A stretch of 64,000 bases of DNA from Sphingomonas hankookensis (GCF_001619955.1 NZ_LQQO01000007.1:1-64000); one strand, 5' to 3'; numbered from the stretch's first letter, positions 49,409-59,080 are shown. Notes: generated from the sequence alone by a model not told the origin. Program-made: numbers and translations.

Positions 49409-50785
49409 CTATTGCGTCTCCGCCGACAGCGCGTCGATGAACCGCTTGCGCCACCAGATGACGTCCTCTTCCACCACATTTTCGATCATCGCCTGCCACC
49501 GGTCGATCCTCTCGGCGCGCGGCATGCGGAGCGCCTTGTCGATGCCGTCGGCGATGTCCTCGGCGCTATAGGGATTGATCATCAGCGCCCCGACCGACAG
49601 CTGCTGCGCGGCACCTGCAAAGCGCGACAGGATCAGCACGCCCGGATCGCGCGGATCTTGCGCCGCGACATATTCCTTCGCAACCAGGTTCATGCCGTCG
49701 CGTAAAGGGGTTACCAGCCCGATCCGCGCCGCGCGGTAGATGCCGGCCAGCACCTCGCGCGGATAGCCCTTGTTCACATAGCGGATCGGCACCCAGTCGG
49801 TATCGGCATAGGCCCCGTTGATCCGCCCCGACATCTGTTCGAGGTTGTTGCGGATGTCGCGATAGGTCTGCACCGCGGTGCGCGACGGCGGGGCGATCTG
49901 CAGCAGATAGACCAACGCCCGCCGGTCGGGATGGTTCTGCAGGAAGCGTTCGTAGCCGGCGAAGCGTTCGGGCAGCCCCTTCGAATAGTCCAGCCGGTCG
50001 ACGCCGACGATCAGGCTGCGCCCGACCGCGCTTTCGAGCTGGTTGAGCTGCGCCGCGCGCGCCACCGGCCCAGCGGCGCCGGCGATGAAGTCCTTCGCCT
50101 CGATCCCGATCGGGCAGCTGATCGCGCAGATGGTGCGCCCGCCGACGGTGACGTTGTTGCCGTCGACCGTGCCGTCCATCTCCTCCTTCACATAGTTGAA
50201 GAAGCTGTCGAGCCATTCCTCGTTCTGGAACCCGACCACGTCATAGGCGAACAGCGCCTCGACCAGCCGGCGATGGTCGGGCAGCGCGGTCAGCAGCCGG
50301 CGCGGCGGCCACGGGATGTGCAGGAAGAAGCCGATGCGGTTGGTGATCCCCTGTTGCCGCAGCACCCAGCCCAGCGGGATCATGTGGTAATCATGGACCC
50401 ACACCAGGTCGTCGGGTTCGATATGCGGGCCGATGCGTTCGCCGAACACGCGGTTGACCCGTTCATAGCCGCCCTGGAAATCGCGTTCGAACTCTGTCAG
50501 GTCGAGCCGGTAGTGGAACAGCGGCCACAGCGTCCGGTTGGCATAGCCGTCATAATATTCCTCCACGTCCTGCTCGGACAGATCCATCACCGCGCTGGTG
50601 ACGCCGCCATAGGTCTGGAAGCGGAGTTCGCGATTGTCGCTGGTATCGCCCGACCAGCCGAACCAGATACCGTCCTCCTCGGCCAGCGCGGCGTTCAGCG
50701 CGACGGCAAGGCCGCCCTGCGCACCGCCGCCGGTGCCCGGCTGCGGGGCCTGCACCCGGTTCGAGATGACGATCAAGCGACTCAT
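49409..50785 (-). CDS. otsA: Trehalose-6-phosphate synthase (GT20)
   Basis: It makes trehalose-6-phosphate from UDP-glucose and glucose-6-phosphate. The protein has 458 residues. Family markers are RLIVISNRV at the start, WPLFHYR, WVHDYHMIPL, HIPWPP, VDRLDYSKGLPER (donor-site R and K), and TPLRDGMNLVAKEYVAAQ. The ATG at 50785 overlaps the GH15 stop (ATGA); an ATG 15 bases upstream is less likely. It is the last gene of the otsB-GH15-otsA operon, which serves osmotic and desiccation protection. Confidence 0.94.
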   Translation of the reverse strand: MSRLIVISNRVQAPQPGTGGGAQGGLAVALNAALAEEDGIWFGWSGDTSDNRELRFQTYGGVTSAVMDLSEQDVEEYYDGYANRTLWPLFHYRLDLTEFERDFQGGYERVNRVFGERIGPHIEPDDLVWVHDYHMIPLGWVLRQQGITNRIGFFLHIPWPPRRLLTALPDHRRLVEALFAYDVVGFQNEEWLDSFFNYVKEEMDGTVDGNNVTVGGRTICAISCPIGIEAKDFIAGAAGPVARAAQLNQLESAVGRSLIVGVDRLDYSKGLPERFAGYERFLQNHPDRRALVYLLQIAPPSRTAVQTYRDIRNNLEQMSGRINGAYADTDWVPIRYVNKGYPREVLAGIYRAARIGLVTPLRDGMNLVAKEYVAAQDPRDPGVLILSRFAGAAQQLSVGALMINPYSAEDIADGIDKALRMPRAERIDRWQAMIENVVEEDVIWWRKRFIDALSAETQ

Positions 50786-52578
50786 CTGACGACATTCCAT
50801 GACTTGCTCAGCAGGACGGCGGAATTGATCATGCCGACCAGCGAGTAGGTTTGGGGATAATTGCCCCACAATTCCCCGGTTTCGGGGTCGATATCCTCGG
50901 ACAGCAGGCCCGCCGGGGTGCAGCGCGACAGCATCTCCTCCAGCAGTTCGCGCGCATCGTCATAGCGGCCGGTCGCGTGCAGCGCCTCGATCAGCCAGAA
51001 GGTGCAGACGTTGAACGCGGTGTGCGGCAGGCCGAAATCGTCCTCGACAGCATAGCGCAGCATGTGGCTGCCGCGCCGCAGACCCTTTTCCACCGCCTCC
51101 AGCGTGCCGATGAAGCGGGGGTCGCTCGGTTCGAGGAAGCGCAGGTCGAGCAGCTGGATGATGCTGGCGTCGAGATCGTCGCCGCCGAAGGTCGCCGACA
51201 TGCGGTTCGTCTCGGGCCGCCATGCCTCGCGCTCGATCTTGGCGCGCATCGCCGTCGCCCGGTCGCGCCAGAAGATCTCGCGCTCGGTCAGGCCCAGCGT
51301 GCCGGCGACATTGGCGAGGCGGTCGCACGCCGCCCAGCACATCGCCGCGCTATAGGTGTGGACATGGCTCTTGGTGCGCAGTTCCCACAGGCCCGCATCG
51401 GGCTTGTCGTAGCTTTCCCATGCCCGCTCGCCGATCGGCTCCAGCGCCTCGAAATCGGCCTGCTTGCCGACGCGGAACAGCCGCTGGTCGAAGAACCCTT
51501 GTGCGTTCGACAGGATGATCTGGCCATAGGCGTCGTGCTGGATCTGCTCATAGGCCTGGTTGCCGACGCGCACCGGACCCATGCCGCGATAGCCGTCCAG
51601 CCCCTCCGCCTCGCGTTCGACCAAGGTCGCCTCACCGCCCACGCCATAGAGCGGCTGAATCTGCCCGTCGGCGGCATTGTCAACGATGTTGCGCAAATAT
51701 TCGAGATACCCCTCCAGCACGTCCAGTGCGCCCAGCCGGTTCAGCGCCTGCACCGTATAATAGGCGTCGCGGATCCAGCAGTAGCGATAGTCCCAGTTGC
51801 GCCCGCTATTCGCATGTTCGGGGATCGAGGTGGTCAGCGCGGCGACGATCGCGCCGGTTTCCTCGTGCTGGCATAGCTTCAGCGTGATGGCGCTGCGGAT
51901 CACCGCCTGCTGCCATTCGACCGGGGTGGCGAGGCCGCGGACCCAGTGGCGCCATTCGTCGATGGTGTTCTTCAGCATCCGCTCGACCGAAGCCGGCAGC
52001 TCGTCGGAAAAGCTCTCGTCCGGCCCAAGGAAGAAATGCAGCGTGCGCTCGACCCGGAACAGCCGCTCGTCCTCGATCCAGCCGACCGGCGCGCTGGTCG
52101 ACAGGCGGATCGCTTCGCTGTCGAGCAGGTAGCGGATATGGTTCGACCCGCGCGTCCGCTCCGCCTGCGCGCTGCCCCAGTTGACCGACGGGCGCAGCCG
52201 CACGCGGATGCGCGGCGACCCCGCGATCGGGCGCACGATCCGGCAGAAGGCGACCGGGCGATACATGCGGTCGTGCCGTTTGAAGCGCGGGCAGAAATCG
52301 ACGACCTCGATCGCATTGCCGTCGCCGTCGACATGGCGCGTCACCAGCACCGGCGTGTTGCGGATATAGGTCTGCTGCGTCTCGACACAGCCGTCGAGAT
52401 CGATCTCCCAGAAGCCGAACGCGCCGTCCGACCCGCGCCGCCGGTCGTCGAGCAGCGAGGAAAAGGCCGGATCGCCATCGACTCGCGGCAGGCAGCCCCA
52501 GACGAACCGTCCGTTACGGTCGACCAGCGCCGATACCTGGCAATTCCCGATCGGCCAAAGGTCCATCGTCGCGGTCAT
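50782..52578 (-). CDS. GH15 glucoamylase/trehalase-like hydrolase
   Basis: A 598-residue cytoplasmic glycoside hydrolase 15 protein without signal peptide. The N-terminal beta-sandwich begins LWPIGNCQVSALVDRNGRFVWGCLPRVDGDPAF. The (alpha/alpha)6 barrel carries SGRNWDYRYCWIRDAYYTVQAL and, near the end, GLLSEDIDPETGELWGNYPQTYSLVG, where the catalytic glutamates lie. Members of this branch are glucan hydrolases or trehalases. Here it sits between otsB and otsA with four-base overlaps on both sides, which argues for action on trehalose, maltooligosaccharide or a related glucan. The activity is not proven by sequence. Confidence 0.87.
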   Translation of the reverse strand: MTATMDLWPIGNCQVSALVDRNGRFVWGCLPRVDGDPAFSSLLDDRRRGSDGAFGFWEIDLDGCVETQQTYIRNTPVLVTRHVDGDGNAIEVVDFCPRFKRHDRMYRPVAFCRIVRPIAGSPRIRVRLRPSVNWGSAQAERTRGSNHIRYLLDSEAIRLSTSAPVGWIEDERLFRVERTLHFFLGPDESFSDELPASVERMLKNTIDEWRHWVRGLATPVEWQQAVIRSAITLKLCQHEETGAIVAALTTSIPEHANSGRNWDYRYCWIRDAYYTVQALNRLGALDVLEGYLEYLRNIVDNAADGQIQPLYGVGGEATLVEREAEGLDGYRGMGPVRVGNQAYEQIQHDAYGQIILSNAQGFFDQRLFRVGKQADFEALEPIGERAWESYDKPDAGLWELRTKSHVHTYSAAMCWAACDRLANVAGTLGLTEREIFWRDRATAMRAKIEREAWRPETNRMSATFGGDDLDASIIQLLDLRFLEPSDPRFIGTLEAVEKGLRRGSHMLRYAVEDDFGLPHTAFNVCTFWLIEALHATGRYDDARELLEEMLSRCTPAGLLSEDIDPETGELWGNYPQTYSLVGMINSAVLLSKSWNVVR

Positions 52579-53318
52579 GCATTCTTCTCCAGCCAGTCGA
52601 GAAAGGCGGCGACATCGTCCAGCCGGTAGGCGGCGGCGGTATCGCGCATCGGTCCGATCAAGATGCCCGCCCCGCCATGATGCGCGGCGACCACCATGCC
52701 CGGTTCGTCGGTCAGGTCGTCGCCGACGAACACCGGCGCGTGGCCGGCAAAGGGCGCGTCCTCGCACAGGGTCGCGATCGCGGTGCCCTTGTCATGGCCG
52801 GCCATGCGCAGTTCGATCATCATCTTGCCTGCCTGTGCCGTGAGCCCGTCGCGTTGCGCGAAGGCGTCGACCAGCGCATGCGCCTCCTGTTCGACTTCGG
52901 GAGCGCCGCGATAATGGATCGCGACGCCCAATGTCTTGATCTCGATCACAATGCGCGGGTCGTCGGCGAAGCGATCCTTGAACGCGCGTTCGGCGGCGGT
53001 CAGGCTGGCCGGGCGATCGGGCAGCAGGGTGGTGCCACCGGCCGGGCGGATTTCCGCGCCGTGGCTGCCGACGACGGCAAAGTCGCGGATCGTATCGCCC
53101 AGAAAGCCGTCGATCTGCTCGACCGACCGCCCGCTGACGATCGCGACCCGTCCGCCCAGCCGGTCGGGCAGGCGGCGCAGCAGCGCGTGGAGCGAGTCGC
53201 CGACGACCACGCCGTCCGGCCGGTCGGCCAGGTCGACGAGCGTGCCGTCGAAATCGAGGAACAGGCCGGCGTCGTCGAGCAGGCCGGCGGGCGGGGGAGG
53301 GAGGTCCTGGTAGGGCAT
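52575..53318 (-). CDS. otsB: Trehalose-6-phosphate phosphatase
   Basis: A HAD-superfamily phosphatase of 247 residues that dephosphorylates trehalose-6-phosphate. The nucleophile motif is FLDFDGTLVDLA near residue 20, motif II VSGRS, and the late VGDDLTDEPG motif supplies the magnesium-binding aspartates. ATG 53318 (MPYQDLPPPP) is chosen to give the family length; an ATG at 53387 would add 23 residues from a repeat-rich region. It is first in the otsB-GH15-otsA operon and overlaps the GH15 start by four bases. Confidence 0.9.
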   Translation of the reverse strand: MPYQDLPPPPAGLLDDAGLFLDFDGTLVDLADRPDGVVVGDSLHALLRRLPDRLGGRVAIVSGRSVEQIDGFLGDTIRDFAVVGSHGAEIRPAGGTTLLPDRPASLTAAERAFKDRFADDPRIVIEIKTLGVAIHYRGAPEVEQEAHALVDAFAQRDGLTAQAGKMMIELRMAGHDKGTAIATLCEDAPFAGHAPVFVGDDLTDEPGMVVAAHHGGAGILIGPMRDTAAAYRLDDVAAFLDWLEKNA

Positions 53319-53402
53319 CGGTCCGATGAACGCCGGGTCGGGGGAAATCGTTTCGCAGGTGCGGTGTATTTTGACGTGGGGGCGCATCCTCCGCGCCTCC
53401 AC

Positions 53403-53502
53403 GTCACCCCGGGCTTGACCCCGCCCGGATCGCAACGGCGGGGAGTTGGCTTAGCCGCTTCCACCTCGTCACCCCGGGCTTGACCCGGGGTCCCGCTTCT
53501 TC
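53403..53502. repeat. CCCCGGG-family repeats upstream of otsB
   Basis: There is a truncated unit at 53403-53421 (GTCACCCCGGGCTTGACCCC) and a full unit at 53468-53502 ending in GGTCCCGCTTCTTC. The second unit reaches the stop codon of the GIY-YIG gene. Confidence 0.8.
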
Positions 53503-53803
53503 ACCCGAAGATGGTTGTAGAAAGGTCACGCCAATCTGGATTGCCGCGTTCTATCAGTTCGAACTTCCAGTCCCGGTGCCAGCGCTTCATGCGTTTTTCC
53601 TGCGCGATGCACGCGAGAATGTCGTCACCGCGTTCGGCCCAGACAAGGCGGGCAAGATTGTACTTGGCGCAATGGATCGAACCGTGACCGGTTCGATGCT
53701 GATGAATACGAATTAAGAGATCAGCGGTAACACCGACATAGGTCGCACCACGATAGCGGTCGGCCATGATGTACACCCAGCCTCCCTGCCGCTCTCCGTC
53801 CAT
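53501..53803 (-). CDS. GIY-YIG nuclease-superfamily small protein
   Basis: A 100-residue protein of the UPF0213/YhbQ type. The GIY-YIG core reads [19 protein letters not shown], with the usual GIY and YIG written as VYI and YVG. It is followed by DLLIRIHQH (arginine of the active site) and [28 protein letters not shown]. Small stand-alone members have unknown cellular roles, possibly DNA repair. It lies between otsB and folD, bracketed on both sides by palindromic repeats of the same family, and its stop codon touches one of them. Confidence 0.88.
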   Translation of the reverse strand: MDGERQGGWVYIMADRYRGATYVGVTADLLIRIHQHRTGHGSIHCAKYNLARLVWAERGDDILACIAQEKRMKRWHRDWKFELIERGNPDWRDLSTTIFG

Positions 53804-53810
53804 GATGTGA

Positions 53811-53852
53811 AGAGAAGAAGAAGCGAGACCCCGGGTCAAGCCCGGGGTGACG
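53811..53852. repeat. CCCCGGG-family repeat between GIY-YIG and folD
   Basis: GAAGAAGAAGCGAGA is followed by CCCCGGGTCAAGCCCGGGG and TGACG. The flank matches the units at 10223 and 53468, showing that the mobile or conserved unit is longer than the hairpin. Confidence 0.82.
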
Positions 53853-53914
53853 TGTGTGTGGGGGAGCAAAATCCGGGGGTGGCGAACCCTGCCGCCACCC
53901 TCTATGCAACCCCT

Positions 53915-54790
53915 ATGACTGCCCGGATCATCGACGGAAAAGCCTTCGCCGCGAATTTGCGCGCGCGTGTCGCCACCCATGCCGCCGCCTTCGCGGCCGC
54001 TGCCGGTCGTCCGGCGGGGCTCGCGGTCGTGCTGGTGGGCGAGGATGCGGCGTCCTCCGTCTATGTCCGCTCGAAGGGCAAGGCGACGCGCGAGGCGGGC
54101 ATGGCCAGCTTCGAACATCGCCTGTCGACCGATGTGTCGCAGGACGACCTGATCGCGCGGGTCGAACAGCTGAACGCCGATCCGGCGGTCGACGGCATCC
54201 TCGTCCAGCTGCCGCTGCCCAAGCATCTCGACAGCGACGCCGTGCTGCTGACCATCGACCCGGACAAGGATGTCGACGGTTTTCACCCGGTCAATGCCGG
54301 CCGGCTGGCGACCGGCCTGCCAGGGATGGTGCCCTGCACCCCCTATGGCTGCCTGTTGCTGCTGCGCGACGTGCTGGGCGATCTCTCGGGGATGGACGCG
54401 GTCGTCGTCGGCCGCTCGAACATCGTCGGCAAGCCGATGGCGGCGCTGCTGACCGCCGAGAGCTGCACCGTCACCATCGCCCATTCGCGCACCCGCGACC
54501 TGGCCGACCATGTCCGCCGCGCCGATATCGTCGTGGCGGCAGTGGGGCGGGCCAACTTTGTGCCGGGCGATTGGATCAAGCCCGGTGCGACCGTGATCGA
54601 TGTCGGCATCAACCGCACCGATGCGGGACTGGTCGGCGATGTCGACTTCGCGTCGGCGAAGGAGGTCGCGGGCGCGATCACCCCGGTGCCGGGCGGGGTC
54701 GGGCCGATGACCATCGCCTGCCTGCTGCGCAACACGCTGGTCGCGGCGTATCGCCGGGCAGGCATCGCGTTCGACGACAAGACACTGTGA
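53915..54790 (+). CDS. folD: Bifunctional methylenetetrahydrofolate dehydrogenase/cyclohydrolase
   Basis: It interconverts 5,10-methylene- and 10-formyl-tetrahydrofolate in the cytoplasm. The protein has 291 residues. It shows YVRSKGKAT with the catalytic lysine, [30 protein letters not shown] and the NADP site [11 protein letters not shown], ending with [14 protein letters not shown] 53915 is the first in-frame family-compatible start. Vanillate demethylation produces formaldehyde, so folate one-carbon enzymes are relevant, but this gene lies 32 kb away and is housekeeping. The stop overlaps marC by four bases (GTGA). Confidence 0.95.
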   Translation: MTARIIDGKAFAANLRARVATHAAAFAAAAGRPAGLAVVLVGEDAASSVYVRSKGKATREAGMASFEHRLSTDVSQDDLIARVEQLNADPAVDGILVQLPLPKHLDSDAVLLTIDPDKDVDGFHPVNAGRLATGLPGMVPCTPYGCLLLLRDVLGDLSGMDAVVVGRSNIVGKPMAALLTAESCTVTIAHSRTRDLADHVRRADIVVAAVGRANFVPGDWIKPGATVIDVGINRTDAGLVGDVDFASAKEVAGAITPVPGGVGPMTIACLLRNTLVAAYRRAGIAFDDKTL

Positions 54791-55407
54791 TCGAGCTGTT
54801 CGTCTCGTCGTTCATCACCTTTTTCGTGGTGATCGATCCGCCGGGCTGCGCGCCGATCTATGCCGGCCTGACCACTGGCGCGTCGAACATCCAGCGCCGG
54901 TCGATGGCGATCCGCGCGGTCGGCATCGCCACCGCGATCCTCGTCGTCTTCGCGCTGTTCGGACAGGCGCTGCTGAAGGCGCTCGGGATCAGCCTCGACA
55001 GTTTCCGCATCGCGGGCGGCATCATGCTGTTCCTGATCGCGCTGGAAATGGTGTTCGAAAAGCGCACCCAGCGCCGCGAGGACCGCGCGCAGAAGATCAT
55101 CGAAACCCCCGAGGTTGAGGACGTCTCGACCTTCCCCATGGCGATGCCGATGATCGCCGGGCCGGGGTCGATCGCCTCCGTCATGCTGTTGATGAGCCAG
55201 GTCGGCGACTGGGGCGCGCGCGCCGTCGTGCTGGGGGCGCTGGGCACGATCCTCGCCCTGACGCTTGCGGCCTTGCTGGCGGCCGGCCCGATCATGAAGC
55301 TGCTGGGCGCGCGGATCGAGGCGGTCATCACCCGCCTGCTCGGCGTGCTGCTGGCGGCGCTGGCGGCGCAGTTCGTCATCGACGGGGTCCGCGCGAGCTT
55401 CCTGTAA
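54787..55407 (+). CDS. MarC-family integral membrane protein
   Basis: A 206-residue membrane protein with about six helices. It starts with a GTG overlapping the folD stop. The MarC signatures are [17 protein letters not shown] in helix 1 and [18 protein letters not shown] in the middle; a charged loop ([13 protein letters not shown]) separates the two halves. Despite the name, the family is not shown to give multiple antibiotic resistance, and its substrate is unknown. It is probably cotranscribed with folD. Confidence 0.9.
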   Translation: MIELFVSSFITFFVVIDPPGCAPIYAGLTTGASNIQRRSMAIRAVGIATAILVVFALFGQALLKALGISLDSFRIAGGIMLFLIALEMVFEKRTQRREDRAQKIIETPEVEDVSTFPMAMPMIAGPGSIASVMLLMSQVGDWGARAVVLGALGTILALTLAALLAAGPIMKLLGARIEAVITRLLGVLLAALAAQFVIDGVRASFL

Positions 55408-55569
55408 CGCCGTTTTCCGACCGGTCCGGGCGGGTCTTCGCAACGCTTGCGAGGCGGCGGCATGCCGCTTCGCCACGGGCGGATCGTTTCCTCACACTAT
55501 CCGTTCTATGACAAAGTGTTGCGCAATAGTTACAGCTGACACGTAATTTCTAGAATACAGCCATCCGTA

Positions 55570-55599
55570 TTTACAAATAGGCTTGTAACGCCCGATACT
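55570..55599 (+). promoter_or_regulatory. Candidate sigma-70-type promoter of the receptor at 55.7 kb
   Basis: TTTACA (55570-55575) and GATACT (55594-55599) are separated by 18 bp in the AT-richest part of the 268-bp gap before the receptor. This is suggestive only. Confidence 0.3.
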
Positions 55600-55675
55600 T
55601 GCCCGGTTCGGCCCGCCAGCGATGCGGGTCGGCCGCTTGGAACGCCCGTCTGGGTTAAAGGGGATTGCTGTTTCC

Positions 55676-58600
55676 ATGGTTGCCATCTCAATGCGCACGT
55701 CGTTGCGCCACGGAGCGGCTTTGTCCGCGCTCATCGTCAGCACGATCGCCGGTCCAGCCTTCGCGCAGTCGACGGTAACGGCCGACGAGCCGGCCGCCCA
55801 GCCGGCGACCGTTCCGACGACCACCGCCGCCCAGACAGACGACGAGACGATCGTCGTCACCGGTTCGCTGCTGCGCCGCGCCGACGCCGAAACGCCGTCG
55901 CCGGTTACCGTTGTGACGACCGAAAGCCTCGACCGCCGCGGTCTCGCGACGATCCAGGACGGCCTGCAGACGCTGTCGTCGAACAACGGCCCGGCGCTGA
56001 CCAACTCGTTCACCGCCAACGGCGCCTTCGCCGGCGGTGCGTCGGCGGTGTCGCTGCGCGGCCTGTCGTCGAACTCGACGCTGGTGCTCTTCGACGGCCT
56101 GCGTGGCGCCTATTACCCGCTGGCCGACGACGGCACGCGCAACTTCGTCGACCTGAACACCATCCCCGACGATATCGTCCAGGAAGTGCAGGTCCTGCGC
56201 GACGGTGCATCGTCGCTCTACGGCGCGGACGCGGTCGCGGGCGTCGTCAACATCATCACCAAGAAGCAGTTCAAGGGCGTCGGTGGCCGCGCCGAAGCCG
56301 GTATTTCCGAGCGGGGCGATGCGAGCCAGTATCGCATGTCTCTGACCGCCGGTATCGGCGACCTGTCGGACGACGGCTTCAACATCTATGGCAGCGGCTT
56401 CTATTATCGTTCGGAAGCGCTGCGCGCCGCCAACCGCCGCTATCCCTACAACACCGACGATCTGCGTCAGGTGTGCTACGAAGGGAACTGCGGTGCCAAC
56501 GGCGTGCTGAACGGCACGGAAGCTGATGGCAACACCGGCGGTTTCGAAATCACCACGCCGTTCGCGGTCCGTCCGCGTGATCCCATCACCGGCGCCGCGA
56601 TCCCGGGCGTGTCGAGCCGCTATCAGTATCTGAACGGTTGCCAGGGCCTGCCCACTGCGCAGCTGAGCACCGCCGAACTGGCGCTGGCGCAAAATGCCGC
56701 CGCGCCGGCCAATGGCGTGGTGTGCCAGGAAGACCTGACCCTGCTCTATGGCAACATTGCGCCGCGTATCGAACGCTTCGGCGGTTCGGCCCGCGCCACC
56801 GCGAAGTTCGGCGACAATGGCGAAGCCTATGGCGAATTCAACTTCCTGCAGACCAACACCTTCTATGAAGGTCTGCCGGCAACGATCCGCGGCAATGCGC
56901 CGGCCGGGTTCTACTTCCCGCGCTACAGCACCTCGGCGAATATCGCTGCCTATGGCAACAACACCATCCTGCAGTTGCCGGTCTATATCTGCCAGTCGGG
57001 CGTGAACTGCTCGACCGCGGCCGACCGGGTGTTGAACCCGAACAACCCGTTCGCGGCGCAGAACCAGACGGCGGCGATCATCGGGCGCATCCCGAACCTG
57101 CGGGAACAAAACGAGACGCGCACCCGCGCCTATCGTGCGGCACTCGGCGTTACCGGCGACATCACCGACAATGTCAGCTACAATGTCGGCGCGACGGCGA
57201 TGCACATCGACCTGCAGACCCGCGCGAACGGCTATGTCCGCATTCAGAACCTGCTGAACGCGGTCAACACCGGCAGCTACAACTTCATCAATCCGCAGGC
57301 CAACAGCCAGGCGGTGCTGGACCAGATCGCGCCGGAAAACATCAACAACGCCACGTCCGACCTGTACCAGGCACAGGCCAGCGTCCAGACGTCGCTGTTC
57401 GAACTGCCCGGCGGTCCGCTCGCCATCGGTGTCGGCACCGCGATCCGCTACGAAGCGGTCGATGCGCCCAGCGCCAATAGCGACATCAACGGCCCGACGC
57501 AGCGCTATTTCCGCCTGAACGGCTTCGCAGCCAAGGGTAACCGCACCGTTTATTCGGCCTATGCCGAACTCGAAGCGCCGATCGTCGATCAGTTCCTGAT
57601 CAACGCCTCGGGCCGGTACGACAAGTACTCGAGCGGCCAGGACAATTTCTCGCCGAAGATCGGTGCGAAGTTCACCCCGATCCGCCAGTTGGTGGTGCGC
57701 GGTACCTGGTCGAAGGGCTTCCGTATCCCGTCGTTCGGCGAAGCCAATGCGACCTTCCCGACCACCGGTTACGTCAGCGCGACGCAGGGCATCTACAACG
57801 ACGCCTTCCTGTCGCAATATGGCTGCTCGCTGGCGACCTATACCCGCTGCCCGTCCTACATCTCGGCAGCGACCTACGGTCAGACGAGCATTTCGAACCC
57901 GGACCTGAAGGCGGAAAAGTCGCGCAGCTACACTGCCGGCATCCTGTTCGAACCGATCCGCAACGTGTCGTTCACGGTAGACTATTATAACATCAAGAAG
58001 ACCGACGCGATCACGACCGCGAACAACGCTCCGGCGATTGCCGCCTATTATGCGGGTCAGGCGATCCCGGCCGGCTACACGGTCATCCCGGACGCGGTCG
58101 ACATTAACAACCCGACCGCGCGTCCGCGCATCGCGTTCGTGCAGTCGCCCTTCATCAATGCCAACACGATCAAGTCAGAAGGCATCGATTTCGGGATCAA
58201 CGCCAACTATCGCTTCAACGACGACCTGCGCGTGTCGAGCAACCTCGAGGCGAGCTACATACTCGAACTGAGCACGACCTTCCCCGACGGTTCGAAGGAA
58301 CGCTACGAAGGGACGCTGGGCAACTACAACCTGACGGCAGGCTCGGGCACGCCGCAGTGGCGTGGTACGTGGCTGAACACGGTCGAGTTCCGTGACGTGC
58401 TGGTCAGCGCGACGGTCAACTATTTCGACGGGTATGACCTGTCGGCGGAGGACCAGACCGGTCCGGGCACCGCGGGTGACTGCGGCCTTTCGGACGGCAC
58501 CATCCCCTGCAAGGTCAGCGATTACATCACCGTCGATCTGAACACCTCGTTCAAGGTCAACGATCGCTTCACCTTCTACGTGAACGCCATCAACCTGTTC

Positions 58601-58717
58601 GACCGGCTGCCGCCGCTCGACAACGTCACCTATGGCGCGCACCTCTACAACCCGGTGCAGGGCGGCCTCGGCATCCTCGGCCGGTACTTCCGCGCGGGTG
58701 TGAAGGTCGGTCTGTAA
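55676..58717 (+). CDS. Large TonB-dependent receptor 1 of the right-end pair
   Basis: A 1013-residue outer-membrane receptor. Signal peptide to about residue 30 (cut AFA-QS), TonB box ETIVVTG, then a plug with DAETPSPVTVVTTESL and VQVLRDGASSLYGADAVAGVVNI. The barrel ends in GRYFRAGVKVGL. ATG 55676 has AAAGGGGA about twelve bases upstream; ATG 55691 is possible. Plug and barrel style match the next receptor at 59456, so they are paralogues. The size (over 1000 residues) and plug motif fit receptors for large oligosaccharides or peptides; the substrate is unknown. A strong terminator follows. Confidence 0.9.
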   Translation: MVAISMRTSLRHGAALSALIVSTIAGPAFAQSTVTADEPAAQPATVPTTTAAQTDDETIVVTGSLLRRADAETPSPVTVVTTESLDRRGLATIQDGLQTLSSNNGPALTNSFTANGAFAGGASAVSLRGLSSNSTLVLFDGLRGAYYPLADDGTRNFVDLNTIPDDIVQEVQVLRDGASSLYGADAVAGVVNIITKKQFKGVGGRAEAGISERGDASQYRMSLTAGIGDLSDDGFNIYGSGFYYRSEALRAANRRYPYNTDDLRQVCYEGNCGANGVLNGTEADGNTGGFEITTPFAVRPRDPITGAAIPGVSSRYQYLNGCQGLPTAQLSTAELALAQNAAAPANGVVCQEDLTLLYGNIAPRIERFGGSARATAKFGDNGEAYGEFNFLQTNTFYEGLPATIRGNAPAGFYFPRYSTSANIAAYGNNTILQLPVYICQSGVNCSTAADRVLNPNNPFAAQNQTAAIIGRIPNLREQNETRTRAYRAALGVTGDITDNVSYNVGATAMHIDLQTRANGYVRIQNLLNAVNTGSYNFINPQANSQAVLDQIAPENINNATSDLYQAQASVQTSLFELPGGPLAIGVGTAIRYEAVDAPSANSDINGPTQRYFRLNGFAAKGNRTVYSAYAELEAPIVDQFLINASGRYDKYSSGQDNFSPKIGAKFTPIRQLVVRGTWSKGFRIPSFGEANATFPTTGYVSATQGIYNDAFLSQYGCSLATYTRCPSYISAATYGQTSISNPDLKAEKSRSYTAGILFEPIRNVSFTVDYYNIKKTDAITTANNAPAIAAYYAGQAIPAGYTVIPDAVDINNPTARPRIAFVQSPFINANTIKSEGIDFGINANYRFNDDLRVSSNLEASYILELSTTFPDGSKERYEGTLGNYNLTAGSGTPQWRGTWLNTVEFRDVLVSATVNYFDGYDLSAEDQTGPGTAGDCGLSDGTIPCKVSDYITVDLNTSFKVNDRFTFYVNAINLFDRLPPLDNVTYGAHLYNPVQGGLGILGRYFRAGVKVGL

Positions 58718-58740
58718 GAACCGTTCCATCGACGCCAGAA

Positions 58741-58773
58741 GAGGGGCGGCTCCGCAAGGAGCTGCCCCTTTTT
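58741..58773 (+). terminator. Rho-independent terminator after receptor 1
   Basis: AGGGGCGGCTCC-GCAA-GGAGCTGCCCCT followed by TTTTGTTTGG, 24 bp after the stop. Confidence 0.88.
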
Positions 58774-58851
58774 GTTTGGGTGGGTGAGGTTTGGCGGATG
58801 CTGAAGTCTCGTGGAGAGCCTGCTCCCTGCACTGGTCGCGCAGTAGTTTGA

Positions 58852-59058
58852 CCTCGGACTTCCTTTCCTTGGAGTCCGTCGGCGACCTACAAGGTCAGCG
58901 ACCGCTTCTCGATCTACACCAACGTGTTGAACGTCCTTGACCTGAAGGCCCCGTTCGACCCCAGCGCCGCCTACAGCCAGGGCCAGTTCAACCCGGCCTG
59001 GTCCGGCGCGAACATCCTCGGCCGCTTCATCCGCGTCGGTGCACGGGTCGACTTCTAA
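58852..59058 (+). pseudogene. 3' remnant of a TonB-dependent receptor gene
   Basis: An open stretch without start codon ends in TAA at 59056-59058. From 58885 it reads as a receptor C-terminus: TYKVSDRFSIYTNVLNVLDL.. then GANILGRFIRVGARVDF, with the terminal aromatic residue of barrel proteins. It is clearly related to the end of receptor 1 (KVNDRFTFYVNAINLFD, GILGRYFRAGVKVGL) but not identical. Its own terminator is intact just after it. The body of this third receptor gene has been lost. Confidence 0.88.
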
Positions 59059-59080
59059 ATCCACCGACCTTGGTGAAACT

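Noticed and set aside
53319..53387. Longer otsB with a start at 53387
   Set aside because: The extra 23 residues show no family similarity, and the GGAGG is directly against that ATG. The ATG at 53318 gives the expected length.
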